From Anaeromyxobacter oryzae (GTDB taxonomy: Bacteria; Myxococcota; Myxococcia; Myxococcales; Anaeromyxobacteraceae), in the NCBI RefSeq assembly GCF_023169945.1, contig NZ_AP025591.1, positions 124,001-188,000 of the forward strand: a stretch of DNA of 64,000 nt, read 5' to 3'. The notes beneath the pieces were generated by a model. It ran no database searches. It was not told where the DNA came from and saw only the letters and a list, made by a program, of their open reading frames with translations. Made by a program: the position numbers and the translations under genes. The first letter of the stretch is position 1. Each line of letters begins with the position of its first letter. Positions 14,445 through 21,877 of this stretch are shown in pieces.

Positions 14445-14462
14445 GGAGCCTCGGGGGCTTCC
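14445..14462 (+). terminator. Hairpin immediately after tdh
   Basis: GGAGCC and GGCTTCC flank a five-base loop directly after the tdh stop codon (one bulged T). No T-run follows, so this is a possible factor-dependent or intrinsic-like terminator only. The stem sequence resembles the P5 hairpin of the leader RNA 220 bp downstream. Confidence 0.35.
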
Positions 14463-14600
14463 GCCAGCCGGGCACCTCGTCGGCAACGCGCACCGGATGG
14501 TGCTCGAATACGCGACGCGCTCCTGTCTGCTCCGACGAACCCCTCCCTTCACGGAAGCAGTGCAACCTCCGGGTGCTTGCTGGTAGAAGCAGAACCGAAG

Positions 14601-14723
14601 GGAGGTGAGGATCTTGATCGCGATCGAGTCGCGCGCGCCCCGCGAGCGCTGAGGCCGCAAGGCCGGGGAGCCGGTGGCTTCCCAAGACAGATCAGGGAGC
14701 GCGGTCGGAGGATCTTCACCTCT
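14601..14723 (+). ncRNA. Candidate structured leader RNA upstream of the tusA-like operon
   Basis: Two segments, GAGGTGAGGATC (14602-14613) and GATCTTCACCTC (14711-14722), pair over 12 positions with one G-U, closing a domain of about 120 nt. Inside it are a 6-bp hairpin (CTTGATCGCGATCGAG), a GGCC-GCAA-GGCC hairpin with a GNRA loop (14653-14664), a GGGAGCC/GGCTTCCC hairpin with one bulge (14666-14683), and a GCGCT/AGCGC pairing (14646-14650 with 14698-14702) that encloses the last two. It lies 106 bp before the start of the sulfur-relay operon on the same strand. Several nested, compatible stems argue for a functional RNA, possibly a riboswitch. I could not match it to cobalamin, SAM, SAH, TPP or Moco consensus patterns. 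Confidence 0.5.
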
Positions 14724-14828
14724 GCTCCTCCGCCGCTAACGACCTTCATTCCGGGAAGCCGGGGCGCGGCTCGTCGGCGCACGGCGACTCGTGCGTTCAC
14801 GTCGTCGGCAGGACGAGGCATCGAGCAC

Positions 14829-15062
14829 ATGGACGATACCTTTCACGCGGATGACGCGTGGGATGCCGGCGGCATGGGGTGCGGAGAGCTCGTCTTCCTG
14901 CTCGCGATGCGGATGCGCGCCATGAAGCCCGGCGCCGTCCTCCAGCTCACCGCGACGGATCTCGGGGCGCCGCACGACATCCCGGCCTGGTGCCGCATGA
15001 CCGGACACCCGCTCCTCCGAGCGGAACACCCCCAGTACTTCATTCGACGAAAGGACAGCTGA
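14829..15062 (+). CDS. TusA-like small sulfurtransferase (sulfur carrier)
   Basis: 77 residues with the two-layer TusA fold pattern. The sulfur-carrying cysteine is Cys18 in GGMGCGELV; most TusA proteins have Cys-Pro here, this one Cys-Gly. The second conserved segment (TDLGAPHDIPAWCRMTGHPLL) matches TusA and holds another cysteine. The ATG at 14829 is preferred because the longer open frame would translate the structured leader. It is followed after 1 bp by a DsrE-like gene and then by a TusA-MetE fusion, so it likely passes persulfide sulfur between them. Confidence 0.85.
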   Translation: MDDTFHADDAWDAGGMGCGELVFLLAMRMRAMKPGAVLQLTATDLGAPHDIPAWCRMTGHPLLRAEHPQYFIRRKDS

Positions 15063-15063
15063 C

Positions 15064-15426
15064 ATGCCTGGAAAGCTCTGCGTCTCGATCACGCACGCGA
15101 AGAACGACACCGACAAGGCGACCGTCGGGTTCGTGGTGGCGAACGCCTCCGTGGCGTCCGCGCAGGAGACGCTGGTGTTCCTCTCCACGGAGGCGGTGCG
15201 CATCGCGGTGAAGGGGTACGCCGAGGAGATCCACGAGGAGGGCTTCGCTCCGCTGAAGGAGCTGGTCTCGAACTTCGTGAAGACCGGCGGCACGATCTAC
15301 GTGTGCTCGCCGTGCTTCAAGAAGCGCGGACTCGACGAGAAGGCGCTCATCGAAAGGGCGACGATCGTCGGCGGCGCGAAGCTCGTGGAGTTCCTCGCCG
15401 CCGGTGCCGCCTGCATCTCGTACTAG
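15064..15426 (+). CDS. DsrE-family small sulfur-relay protein
   Basis: 120 residues with the DsrE/DsrF alpha-beta fold: a first strand with a conserved Asn (SITHAKNDTDKATVGF), a strand-turn LVFLSTEAVRIAVKG, and a C81-x2-C84 pair in YVCSPCFKKRG where DsrE-type proteins carry persulfide sulfur. The stretch ending GAACISY resembles the C-terminus of predicted peroxiredoxin-like DsrE proteins. The gene abuts the TusA-like gene (1 bp gap) and lies 16 bp before the next start, giving a tight three-gene operon. A role in sulfane sulfur transfer is inferred from family and context. Confidence 0.85.
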   Translation: MPGKLCVSITHAKNDTDKATVGFVVANASVASAQETLVFLSTEAVRIAVKGYAEEIHEEGFAPLKELVSNFVKTGGTIYVCSPCFKKRGLDEKALIERATIVGGAKLVEFLAAGAACISY

Positions 15427-15442
15427 CGAGCGAGAGTCGAAA

Positions 15443-16987
15443 ATGATGAGCTCCGAACCTCGTCACCCGTACCAGCCGCAGGCCAGCTTCGACGGCGGGA
15501 GCCTCGACTGCGGGAGCGGCCTCCTGCTCCTCATCCGGCAGCACATCGATCCGCTGGCGGACGGCGCGCTCCTGGAGATCAGGTCCTCCGAATCGTCGGT
15601 GCGCGTGGACCTTCCGGCCTGGTGCCGGATGACGGGAAACGAGCTCGTCTCGCAACAGGACGGCGCCGGCGGCTCGAGCTTCCTCGTCGCAAAGGGGAAG
15701 TTCGTCCCGCCGGCGCCCGTTGCGACGGCACCGGCAACCCGGGTGGGCACCGTCCGCCCTGCCAGGCCGGTGCAGGTGCCCGAGCTGCTTCCGGCCCCTG
15801 CGCCAGCGCCGGCCGTCGCGCCGCTGTCGGTGATGGGCGTCGGCAGCTGGCCGCGCCCGCGCTGGTTACTGGAGGCGCTGCACGCGCACCTCGAGGGGAA
15901 GCTCGGCGACGCCGAGTTCGAGCAGACGGCCGACGACGCGGTGAAGCTCTCGGTGGCGGCGCAGGTCGCGGCGGGCGTGGACGTCGTGACCGACGGAGAG
16001 CAGCGACGCGACAACTACGCGAGCTTCATCGGCGCGCGGCTCGACAACTGCCAGCTCGTCCCGATCACCGATCTCCTCTCGTACGTCAGCGATCCCGCCG
16101 AGTTCGAGCGGGAGCTGCGCGCGCTCGACGTCCCGGCGGGGAAGGTGCGCCACCCGGCCGTGCTCGGGCCGCTCTCGCGGAGCCGACCGCTCGCCGTCCA
16201 CGAGCTCGAGTTCGCGAAGACGCAGACGGTGCTGCCGGTGAAGGTCGCCTTGCCCGGGCCTTACCTCCTCACCCGCACGATGTGGATGGAGTGCATCTCG
16301 GATCGGGCTTACGCGGATCGTGAGGCGCTCGCGAAGGACGTCGTCCGCGTGTTGCGAGAGGAGATTCACTTCCTCCTCGCTGCCGGCGCGGCGCTCGTGC
16401 AGATCGACGAGCCGGTGCTGTCGGAGGTCGTCTTCGGCGGCAGCGTGACGGGAAACCGCACGTTCATGTGCGGCGTCCTGGACGCGCGCGGCTCTCCCGA
16501 CGCCGAGCTGGGATTCGCCGAGGCCCTCCTCGCCGAGCTGACCCGCGGCCTTCCGCGCGAACGGCTCGCGCTGCACATCTGCCGCGGCAACTGGACGCCG
16601 GACGAGCGGGTGGCGCTCGCCGGCGATTACCGCCCGCTCTTGCCGTTCCTGACGCGCGCGCCGGTAGGCACCGTCCTGCTCGAGCTCGCGACTCCGCGCG
16701 CCGGTGAGCTCGAGGTGCTGCGGGGGCTGCCAGACGACAAGCGGATCGGAGTCGGCCTCGTGAACCAGAAGCTCGCCACGGTCGAGGTCGCGGACGACGT
16801 CCTGGCCCGCGCCGAGCACGCGGTCCAGCTGTTCGGTGCGCAGCGCGTGCTCCTCAACCCGGACTGCGGGTTCGCGACCTTCGCGGACAACCCGATCGCG
16901 TCCGCGGCCGTCGCCGCGGACAAGCTTCGGGTGCTCGCTCACGCTGCACGCGCCCTCCGGCGGCGCCACCTCGCGCGTGGTGACTAG
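15443..16987 (+). CDS. TusA-like domain fused to a cobalamin-independent methionine synthase (MetE C-terminal) domain
   Basis: 514 residues. Residues ~15-80 are a TusA-like module: Cys23 in GSLDCGSGLLL and a second PAWCRMTG block nearly identical to the stand-alone TusA in this operon. A Pro/Ala linker follows. From about 130 onward comes a MetE-type TIM barrel with all four zinc-site residues: His378 and Cys380 (LHICRGNW), Glu414 and Cys475 (NPDCGFATF). Zinc in this family activates a thiol for alkyl transfer. The N-terminal half of classical MetE is missing, as in short 'core' MetE proteins. Fusion to a sulfur carrier suggests the acceptor thiol or persulfide may be delivered in cis. The ATG at 15443 is preferred over 15404, which overlaps the DsrE gene. 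Confidence 0.8.
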   Translation: MMSSEPRHPYQPQASFDGGSLDCGSGLLLLIRQHIDPLADGALLEIRSSESSVRVDLPAWCRMTGNELVSQQDGAGGSSFLVAKGKFVPPAPVATAPATRVGTVRPARPVQVPELLPAPAPAPAVAPLSVMGVGSWPRPRWLLEALHAHLEGKLGDAEFEQTADDAVKLSVAAQVAAGVDVVTDGEQRRDNYASFIGARLDNCQLVPITDLLSYVSDPAEFERELRALDVPAGKVRHPAVLGPLSRSRPLAVHELEFAKTQTVLPVKVALPGPYLLTRTMWMECISDRAYADREALAKDVVRVLREEIHFLLAAGAALVQIDEPVLSEVVFGGSVTGNRTFMCGVLDARGSPDAELGFAEALLAELTRGLPRERLALHICRGNWTPDERVALAGDYRPLLPFLTRAPVGTVLLELATPRAGELEVLRGLPDDKRIGVGLVNQKLATVEVADDVLARAEHAVQLFGAQRVLLNPDCGFATFADNPIASAAVAADKLRVLAHAARALRRRHLARGD

Positions 16988-16992
16988 GGCGC

Positions 16993-18378
16993 TCACAGCG
17001 ACCGCAGGAACGCGACCAGGGCCTGCCGGTCGTCGCTCCCGAGCTGCCGGTAGCGCCTGACCACCACGTTCGCCTCGCTGCCCGGGCTCGCGTGCGCCTC
17101 GATGGCGTCACCGAGGTCCCGCGTCCGGCCGTCGTGAAGCAGGAAGATCCGGTATCCGAGGCCCCACAGCGGCGCGGTGCGGAACTCGCGGGGGCCGGCG
17201 GTACCCTGGGAGACGCCGTCCGCGAGCCCGACGCCCATGTCGTGGACGAGCAGGTCGGAGTAGAGGCTCACCGGCTGCTCCGAGAGCGCCGCCGTCCTCG
17301 CCTTGCCGGTCCGCAGCGTGGGCGTGTGGCAGAGCACGCACCCGGTGCTCGCGAAGACCGCACGGCCGCGGACGATCGCCGGCGTGTCCGGCGCGGGGGC
17401 CGGAGGCGCGAGGAAGCGCATGAACGCCGCGAACTTCGTGATCCCGGCGTGCGCCGTGCCCGGATCCGTCACGAACGAGGCGAAGTCCTCGGGCAGCGGG
17501 TTGAAGGCGCAGCCCGGGTCCTCCTCCCGCTCGTTCCCGAAGAGCGCGTTCGTGACGCCCTGCTCGACGTTGTAGGCCTCCCCCGCGAACATCAGGAGCG
17601 ACTTGTTCTGCGCCTTCCAGCCGAAGCGCGTGATGCTCCCGTCGTTCCCGCTCACGTTCGGATGACCGGAGATGCCGAGCAGCATCTTCGCGAACGCTCT
17701 CGCGCGCATGTTGTCGAGGATCGCCTGGTCGGGGATCGCCTCGATGAGCCCGCCCCCGAAGACGGGCGTGGGGATCCGGAAGATGACGTTCGGGTCGCCG
17801 CCCTGACCGGTCACGGGATCGCCGGCGGCGCCGTAGTCCGGCTGCCGGAGGGAGCACCCGGGCGCGTCGGTCCGACCGGTGATGACGTACATCTGCACCA
17901 CCGAGCCGTCGCGGGACCCGTCCGGCCGGGCGACGTATCGCGCCTCTCGGATCGGGCCGTCCGGCGCGACGAACCAGGGGACCCGGTTCGTCGCCCCGGC
18001 TGCGGAGGCCATCGCGACCTGCGGGTTCACGGCGGGGCTGGTCCCGCCGGCGGCGGGCTGCGCGTGGCACCCGGCGCAGCTGTCGAGGTTGAAGCGCGGC
18101 CCGAGGCCCGACTCGGTGCCCGGGATCACCGCGTCGCCCTGCACGGATGCCCGGACGACGAAGTCCTGCAGGCCGGCCTGGAAGAACGCGAGCTCCTCGG
18201 CCGTGAGCCCGGGGAGCGGATCACCGATCCCCTGAGCGGCGGCGCGGATGCCCGTATCGTGGTTCGAGCCGGCGGCAGCCGGCGCGAGCGGCATGGCGAG
18301 CAGGACGACCAGCGCGCGGAGCGGCGCCCGCAAGCGCGCATGGGCGTTCCGCCTGGAATTGCATCGAGCAGTCCACAT
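16993..18378 (-). CDS. Di-heme oxidoreductase-like (thiol oxidoreductase family) c-type cytochrome
   Basis: 461 residues. A signal peptide occupies about residues 1-36. Two c-type heme sites are present: CAGCH (101-105) and CVLCH (347-351). The body matches the di-heme putative peroxidase/oxidoreductase family formerly DUF1111 (motifs PTPVFGGGLIEAIPD, GNDGSITRFGWKAQN, HDMG, LWGLGYR, FLLHDGR). It should be periplasmic, with heme attached by the Ccs system encoded at 26-29 kb. GGAGGGG precedes the start. Its electron partner and substrate are unknown. Confidence 0.88.
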   Translation of the reverse strand: MWTARCNSRRNAHARLRAPLRALVVLLAMPLAPAAAGSNHDTGIRAAAQGIGDPLPGLTAEELAFFQAGLQDFVVRASVQGDAVIPGTESGLGPRFNLDSCAGCHAQPAAGGTSPAVNPQVAMASAAGATNRVPWFVAPDGPIREARYVARPDGSRDGSVVQMYVITGRTDAPGCSLRQPDYGAAGDPVTGQGGDPNVIFRIPTPVFGGGLIEAIPDQAILDNMRARAFAKMLLGISGHPNVSGNDGSITRFGWKAQNKSLLMFAGEAYNVEQGVTNALFGNEREEDPGCAFNPLPEDFASFVTDPGTAHAGITKFAAFMRFLAPPAPAPDTPAIVRGRAVFASTGCVLCHTPTLRTGKARTAALSEQPVSLYSDLLVHDMGVGLADGVSQGTAGPREFRTAPLWGLGYRIFLLHDGRTRDLGDAIEAHASPGSEANVVVRRYRQLGSDDRQALVAFLRSL

Positions 18379-18617
18379 GAGTCCCCTCCAAGCCGGGCAG
18401 GCGCCTCGGGCGGCTGCGGCTTCGAGCGTTCGAACGAGAGGAGTGCAAGCTGACCGCTCGACGAGCGGGCGCCCACGCTACCGGTGGGCACTCACTCGCG
18501 GGCTACGGCGATCGCAGGTTCGCGATTCTGCGCGCATGGCGAGAGCCTGTGTGCTGGCCCCTCGTCTGCGCGCGCCGACCGGCCCATCGCCGCCGGTGGC
18601 AACGGACCGACCGCCGC

Positions 18618-19025
18618 TCACCCCGCGACGACGGTCCCCTGGTGGAACAGGATCTTCCAGGCGCCGTCCACCTTCCGCCAGATCGTCAGCCGGCGCGTCA
18701 CGCGCTCGCGCTGACGGAGCGTGTAGGTGAGCGCGTACGTGGATTCTCCGAGCTCCCGGCAGTGGAACTCGCTCGTCTCCCACGGATCGTCGTGCGGGCA
18801 CGACCAGCGGTCCTCGACCGTCGCGAGCACGAAGGCGCGACCGTACCGGCGCCCGGAGGCGCCCACTTCCCAGAAGTCCGCCCCCGTCTGCGCCTCGAGC
18901 TCGGCGCGCGTCGTGCCGAGCTCGGGGCGATGGAAGATCGGCTCGCGCGCGCGCAGCTCCTCGAGGACGCCGAGCAGCCGCGGCTCCGTCGCGAGATCCG
19001 GCTCGGAGGTCCCGTCGTCCTTCAT
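18618..19025 (-). CDS. NTF2-like (DUF4440/SnoaL-type) protein
   Basis: 135 residues with the cone-shaped NTF2-like fold pattern: an N-terminal helix rich in charged residues, a segment ADFWEVGASGRRYGR, and paired strands STYALTYTLRQ and TRRLTIWRKVDGAWKILFHQGT. The last strand is the usual signature of DUF4440-type proteins, which may be enzymes or ligand binders. It has no signal peptide. It lies 9 bp downstream of the Tyr/Pro-rich secreted protein gene and may be cotranscribed. Confidence 0.75.
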   Translation of the reverse strand: MKDDGTSEPDLATEPRLLGVLEELRAREPIFHRPELGTTRAELEAQTGADFWEVGASGRRYGRAFVLATVEDRWSCPHDDPWETSEFHCRELGESTYALTYTLRQRERVTRRLTIWRKVDGAWKILFHQGTVVAG

Positions 19026-19034
19026 GGACGGGGA

Positions 19035-19775
19035 TCAGCGGTGGCCGCCGCCGCCGCGGCCGACGGCGCCGCCGCGAGGGGCGAAGCCGCCGCGGGGAGC
19101 GCCGACTCCGACGCCGCCCCCAGGCACCGGACGCATCACGGGTCCTCCGCGGAACCCCGGAACGGCGACGGGACCGCGGTAGACAGGCGCGCTCCCTGGC
19201 AACGGCGCACGCGTCGCGTACGGCCGCGTCGGGTAAGGGCGCGTCGGGTACGTACGCCCGGGGACCGGATGCCCAGGGTATGGACGCGTCGGGTACGTGT
19301 ACCCGTGCCCGTGCCCGTAGTGGTAGTACGGAGCGTAGTAGTTGTACCAGGCGAACCCGACGGCTCCGTAGACTCCGAAATACGGCCACGGGCCGTATCC
19401 CCAGACCCACGGCGCCCCGACCCAGCACCAGCCGTAGACCGGGTAGTAGACGTACATGTACGGGTAACCGCCGCCACCATCCGGCGGGACGTACGTGTAC
19501 GACGAGTCATACGGCATCCAGACCCAGCCGTACTGGGACGTGTAGACCCACTGCCCATCGGGCGCAGCAGCCTGCTGCTGCTGCTGCTGCGGCGGCGCGG
19601 GGATCTTGGCCGGCGGCGGGGGTGGCGTCTCCTTCGGCTCGGCGACAGTGGGCTCCTTGCTCGCGGCCGTGTCGTCGGGCTCACTGGTCCACTCTTCCTG
19701 CTGGGCCCTCGAGATCGCGGGAGCGAGGAGCGTGGCCAGCGCCAGCGTAACGACCAGCTTCAGCGTGGTCCTCAT
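19035..19775 (-). CDS. Secreted Tyr/Pro/Gly-rich protein with YXWGXW-like repeats
   Basis: 246 residues from ATG 19775, which has GAGGAG just upstream. A signal peptide (MRTTLKLVVTLALATLLAP) is followed by an acidic segment, a Gln run, and aromatic repeats such as GWVWMPYDSSYTYVP, PWVWGYGPWPYFG and YNYYAPYYHYGHGHGY. The C-terminal third is Pro-Tyr-Pro-Thr-Arg repeats, then Gly/Arg-rich sequence. This composition is typical of secreted, cell-surface or outer-membrane-associated proteins with YXWGXW motifs; no enzymatic motif is visible. A structural or adhesive role is a guess. Confidence 0.75.
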   Translation of the reverse strand: MRTTLKLVVTLALATLLAPAISRAQQEEWTSEPDDTAASKEPTVAEPKETPPPPPAKIPAPPQQQQQQAAAPDGQWVYTSQYGWVWMPYDSSYTYVPPDGGGGYPYMYVYYPVYGWCWVGAPWVWGYGPWPYFGVYGAVGFAWYNYYAPYYHYGHGHGYTYPTRPYPGHPVPGRTYPTRPYPTRPYATRAPLPGSAPVYRGPVAVPGFRGGPVMRPVPGGGVGVGAPRGGFAPRGGAVGRGGGGHR

Positions 19776-19995
19776 GGCGGACTCCTCGGCTGCCCTATTC
19801 TTACACACACGCAGGGGGGCGCGCAGGGGTCATCGGGGATGCGATCCCGTTGGACGCCAACTGATTCTCGGCCGCCGCGACGAGCGCCCCGCAGGCGTCC
19901 GCGGAACGGCTCCTGCGCTCCCGCGCCCTGCGCGCCCTCGCCGGCATGGCGCGCACGCCGCCGACGGGAGCACCGGCGTCGCGCCCTATTCGACC

Positions 19996-20030
19996 AAGGA
20001 AAACGCCGGCCCGGCTTGGAGCCGGACCGG
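19996..20030 (-). terminator. Rho-independent terminator of the dctA transcript
   Basis: Read on the minus strand, a 12-bp stem (arms at 20019-20030 and 20004-20015, one G-U) with a CCA loop is followed by GTTTTCC. It lies 32 bp after the small ORF downstream of dctA. The very stable GC stem plus T-run is a standard intrinsic terminator. Confidence 0.85.
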
Positions 20031-20061
20031 CGCAAGGCCAGCCGAAGGGGGGTCGGCCTGC

Positions 20062-20163
20062 CTACTTGCGGGTCGGGTTCTCGCTCGGTCGGCAGGCCGT
20101 GCGGCTGTCGATCTCCGAGATACCCGCCCAGAACCGCTGCAGCATCGTGAACAGGCGCTTCAT
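20062..20163 (-). CDS. 33-residue small protein downstream of dctA
   Basis: A small ORF (begins MKRLFTMLQRFWAGI, ends ENPTRK) of 33 residues. It has a strong ribosome binding site (GAAGGAG) and sits between the dctA stop (26-bp gap) and the intrinsic terminator, so it must be on the dctA transcript. The first half is amphipathic and could lie on the membrane; the second half is charged and polar. Small proteins that modulate transporters are known in bacteria, but nothing here proves this role. Confidence 0.6.
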   Translation of the reverse strand: MKRLFTMLQRFWAGISEIDSRTACRPSENPTRK

Positions 20164-20189
20164 CGTGCGTCGTGCTCCTTCGTCGGGGT

Positions 20190-21527
20190 CTACTTGCCCG
20201 CGCTGAGGGCGGCGTCGTCGAGCATCGCCGGGACGGGGATCGGCTCGGGCGTCAGCTCGGCCTCGTCGTCGATGGCGACCTCGCCCGCCAGGACGCTGCG
20301 GGCCCGCTCGACGTTCAGCTCGCCCTCCCAGCGGGAAACGGCGACCGACGCGACGCCATTCCCGATGAGGTTCGTGATGGCGCGCGCCTCGGACATGAAG
20401 CGGTCCACGCCGAGGAGCAGCGCGAGGCCGGCGACCGGGATGTTCCCGACGACGGAGAGCGTGGCGGCGAGCGTGATGAACCCGCCGCCGGTGACCGCGG
20501 CCGCGCCCTTCGAGGTGAGGAGGAGGACCGCGAGGATCTCGAGCTCCTGCCCGAGCGTGAGGTGCGTGCCGGTCGCCTGCGCCACGAAGATGGTCGCCAG
20601 CGTGAGGTAGATCGACGTGCCGTCGAGGTTGAAGGAGTAGCCCATCGGCACGACGAGGCCGACGACCGGCTTCGAGCAGCCGAGCTTCTCCATCTTCCGC
20701 ATCATGAGCGGCAGCGCGGACTCGGAGGAGCTCGTGCCGAGGACCACGAAGATCTCCTCCTTGATGTAGCGGAGGAACCGGAGGATCGAGAGGCCGCACG
20801 ACCGCATCACGAACCCGAGCACGACGATGACGAACACCGTGGAGGTCGCGTAGAAGCAGGCCATCAGCTTGCCCAGGCTGAGGAGCGTCGCGACGCCGTA
20901 CTTACCCACCGTGAACGCCATCGCGCCGAAGGCGCCGATGGGCGCGAGCTTCATCACGTAGCTCACGATCTTGAACAGGACCGAGGAGAGGCCGTCGATG
21001 AACTCCGTGATCGTCTTCCCGACCGGCCCGATGCTCGCGAGCGCGACGCCGAACAGGATCGAGAAGAGGAGGACCTGGAGGATGTCGCCCTTCGCGAACG
21101 CGTCCGCGACGTCCTTCGGGATCACGTTCATGAGGAACTCGACCGTCCCGTGCTGCTGCGCGCCGGTCGTGTAGGTCGCGACCGCCTTCGCGTCGAGCGT
21201 CGCCGGGTTCACGTTCATGCCCGCGCCGGGCGACGCGATCTTCGCGACGATGAGCCCGATGACGAGCGCCACCGTCGTGAGGAGCTCGAAGTAGACGATG
21301 CCCTTCAGGCCCACGCGGCCGACCTTCTTCAGGTCGCCCATCTTCGCGATGCCCGTGACCACCGTCGCGAACACGATCGGCGCGATGAGCATCTTCACGA
21401 GCTTGATGAAGCCGTCGCCGAGCGGCTTCATCGCTGCGCCGGTGGACGGGTAGAGGTGGCCGAGGACGGCGCCGAGCGCCACCGCGACGAGCACCTGCAG
21501 GTAGAGGCTGCGAGCGAATCGCTTCAC
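20190..21527 (-). CDS. dctA: C4-dicarboxylate transporter DctA (sodium/proton symporter)
   Basis: 445 residues from GTG 21527, preceded by AGGAG. The N-terminus ([21 protein letters not shown]), [20 protein letters not shown] and [20 protein letters not shown] match DctA closely. The serine-rich signature [14 protein letters not shown] and the [15 protein letters not shown] segment are the family's substrate and cation site. It imports succinate, fumarate, malate and related acids. Upstream lie a sigma-54-type promoter and three palindromes, and the next genes encode a DctB/DctD-like pair, so its expression is probably induced by that system. Confidence 0.93.
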   Translation of the reverse strand: MKRFARSLYLQVLVAVALGAVLGHLYPSTGAAMKPLGDGFIKLVKMLIAPIVFATVVTGIAKMGDLKKVGRVGLKGIVYFELLTTVALVIGLIVAKIASPGAGMNVNPATLDAKAVATYTTGAQQHGTVEFLMNVIPKDVADAFAKGDILQVLLFSILFGVALASIGPVGKTITEFIDGLSSVLFKIVSYVMKLAPIGAFGAMAFTVGKYGVATLLSLGKLMACFYATSTVFVIVVLGFVMRSCGLSILRFLRYIKEEIFVVLGTSSSESALPLMMRKMEKLGCSKPVVGLVVPMGYSFNLDGTSIYLTLATIFVAQATGTHLTLGQELEILAVLLLTSKGAAAVTGGGFITLAATLSVVGNIPVAGLALLLGVDRFMSEARAITNLIGNGVASVAVSRWEGELNVERARSVLAGEVAIDDEAELTPEPIPVPAMLDDAALSAGK

Positions 21528-21572
21528 GTGGGCTCCTGTTCCCGGGGGCGCTCCCCGGCGGCGCGCCGCCGT

Positions 21573-21598
21573 TCGTCGATGCTTCCGGTCGACGAACC
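21573..21598 (-). repeat. Perfect 8-bp inverted repeat in the dctA leader
   Basis: TTCGTCGA and TCGACGAA flank a nine-base loop between the predicted sigma-54 promoter and the dctA start. In the mRNA this would form a hairpin about 45 nt before the start codon. It may influence translation or be a protein-binding site. Confidence 0.4.
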
Positions 21599-21624
21599 CG
21601 GCGTTTTCTGGAGCCTTCTTCCTG

Positions 21625-21640
21625 AGCACGCGCGGTGCCG
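21625..21640 (-). promoter_or_regulatory. Sigma-54 (-24/-12) promoter of dctA
   Basis: On the minus strand the sequence CGGCACCGCGCGTGCT matches the sigma-54 consensus TGGCACG-N4-TTGCW at the invariant GG and GC, which are exactly 12 bp apart, plus the CAC. Transcription would start near 21614, leaving a leader of about 87 nt. An NtrC-family activator with an intact GAFTGA loop is encoded next door, and likely activator sites lie 100-200 bp upstream. Confidence 0.65.
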
Positions 21641-21727
21641 CCGGGCCGGGCAGCGGCGAGATCGAAAAAGTGGCGTGACGACGCGGGCGACTCTCGCATC
21701 GGCGCCGCAGGGCCGCGCGGAACGGGT

Positions 21728-21828
21728 ATTCCGGCGGGAATCGCGCCGCCCGCGATCCGCGGCGGAGCGCCGCGATCCCGCGGGGTTGGAACCGGCATTC
21801 CCGCGGGCATCATCATTCCCTGCGGAAT
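21728..21828. promoter_or_regulatory. Three ATTCC-N4-GGAAT palindromes, probable DctD-type enhancer sites
   Basis: Three copies of the same 14-bp inverted repeat occur at 21728-21741 (ATTCCGGCGGGAAT), 21797-21810 (second half-site GGCAT, one mismatch) and 21815-21828 (ATTCCCTGCGGAAT). The flanks also agree: AACGGGT before site 1 and, inverted, GCCCGTT after site 3. They lie about 105-200 bp upstream of the -24/-12 element, the usual position of enhancers bound by NtrC-family activators. Confidence 0.65.
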
Positions 21829-21877
21829 GCCCGTTCGGAAGAGGTCACCGGACGTTCACGCGGACGCTGCGCGCCGC

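Noticed and set aside
14601..14723. Cobalamin, SAM, SAH, TPP or Moco riboswitch
   Set aside because: Key conserved boxes (for example the B12 box, SAM-I core, TPP CUGAGA) could not be found, so only an unclassified structured RNA is claimed.
14577..14828. N-terminal extension of the TusA-like protein from the upstream in-frame ATG
   Set aside because: The extension would translate the structured leader region and has no TusA similarity; ATG 14829 starts the conserved domain.
19772..20035. 87-codon minus-strand ORF between the dctA terminator and the Tyr-rich protein gene
   Set aside because: It runs through the intrinsic terminator, is Arg-rich and has no ribosome binding site.
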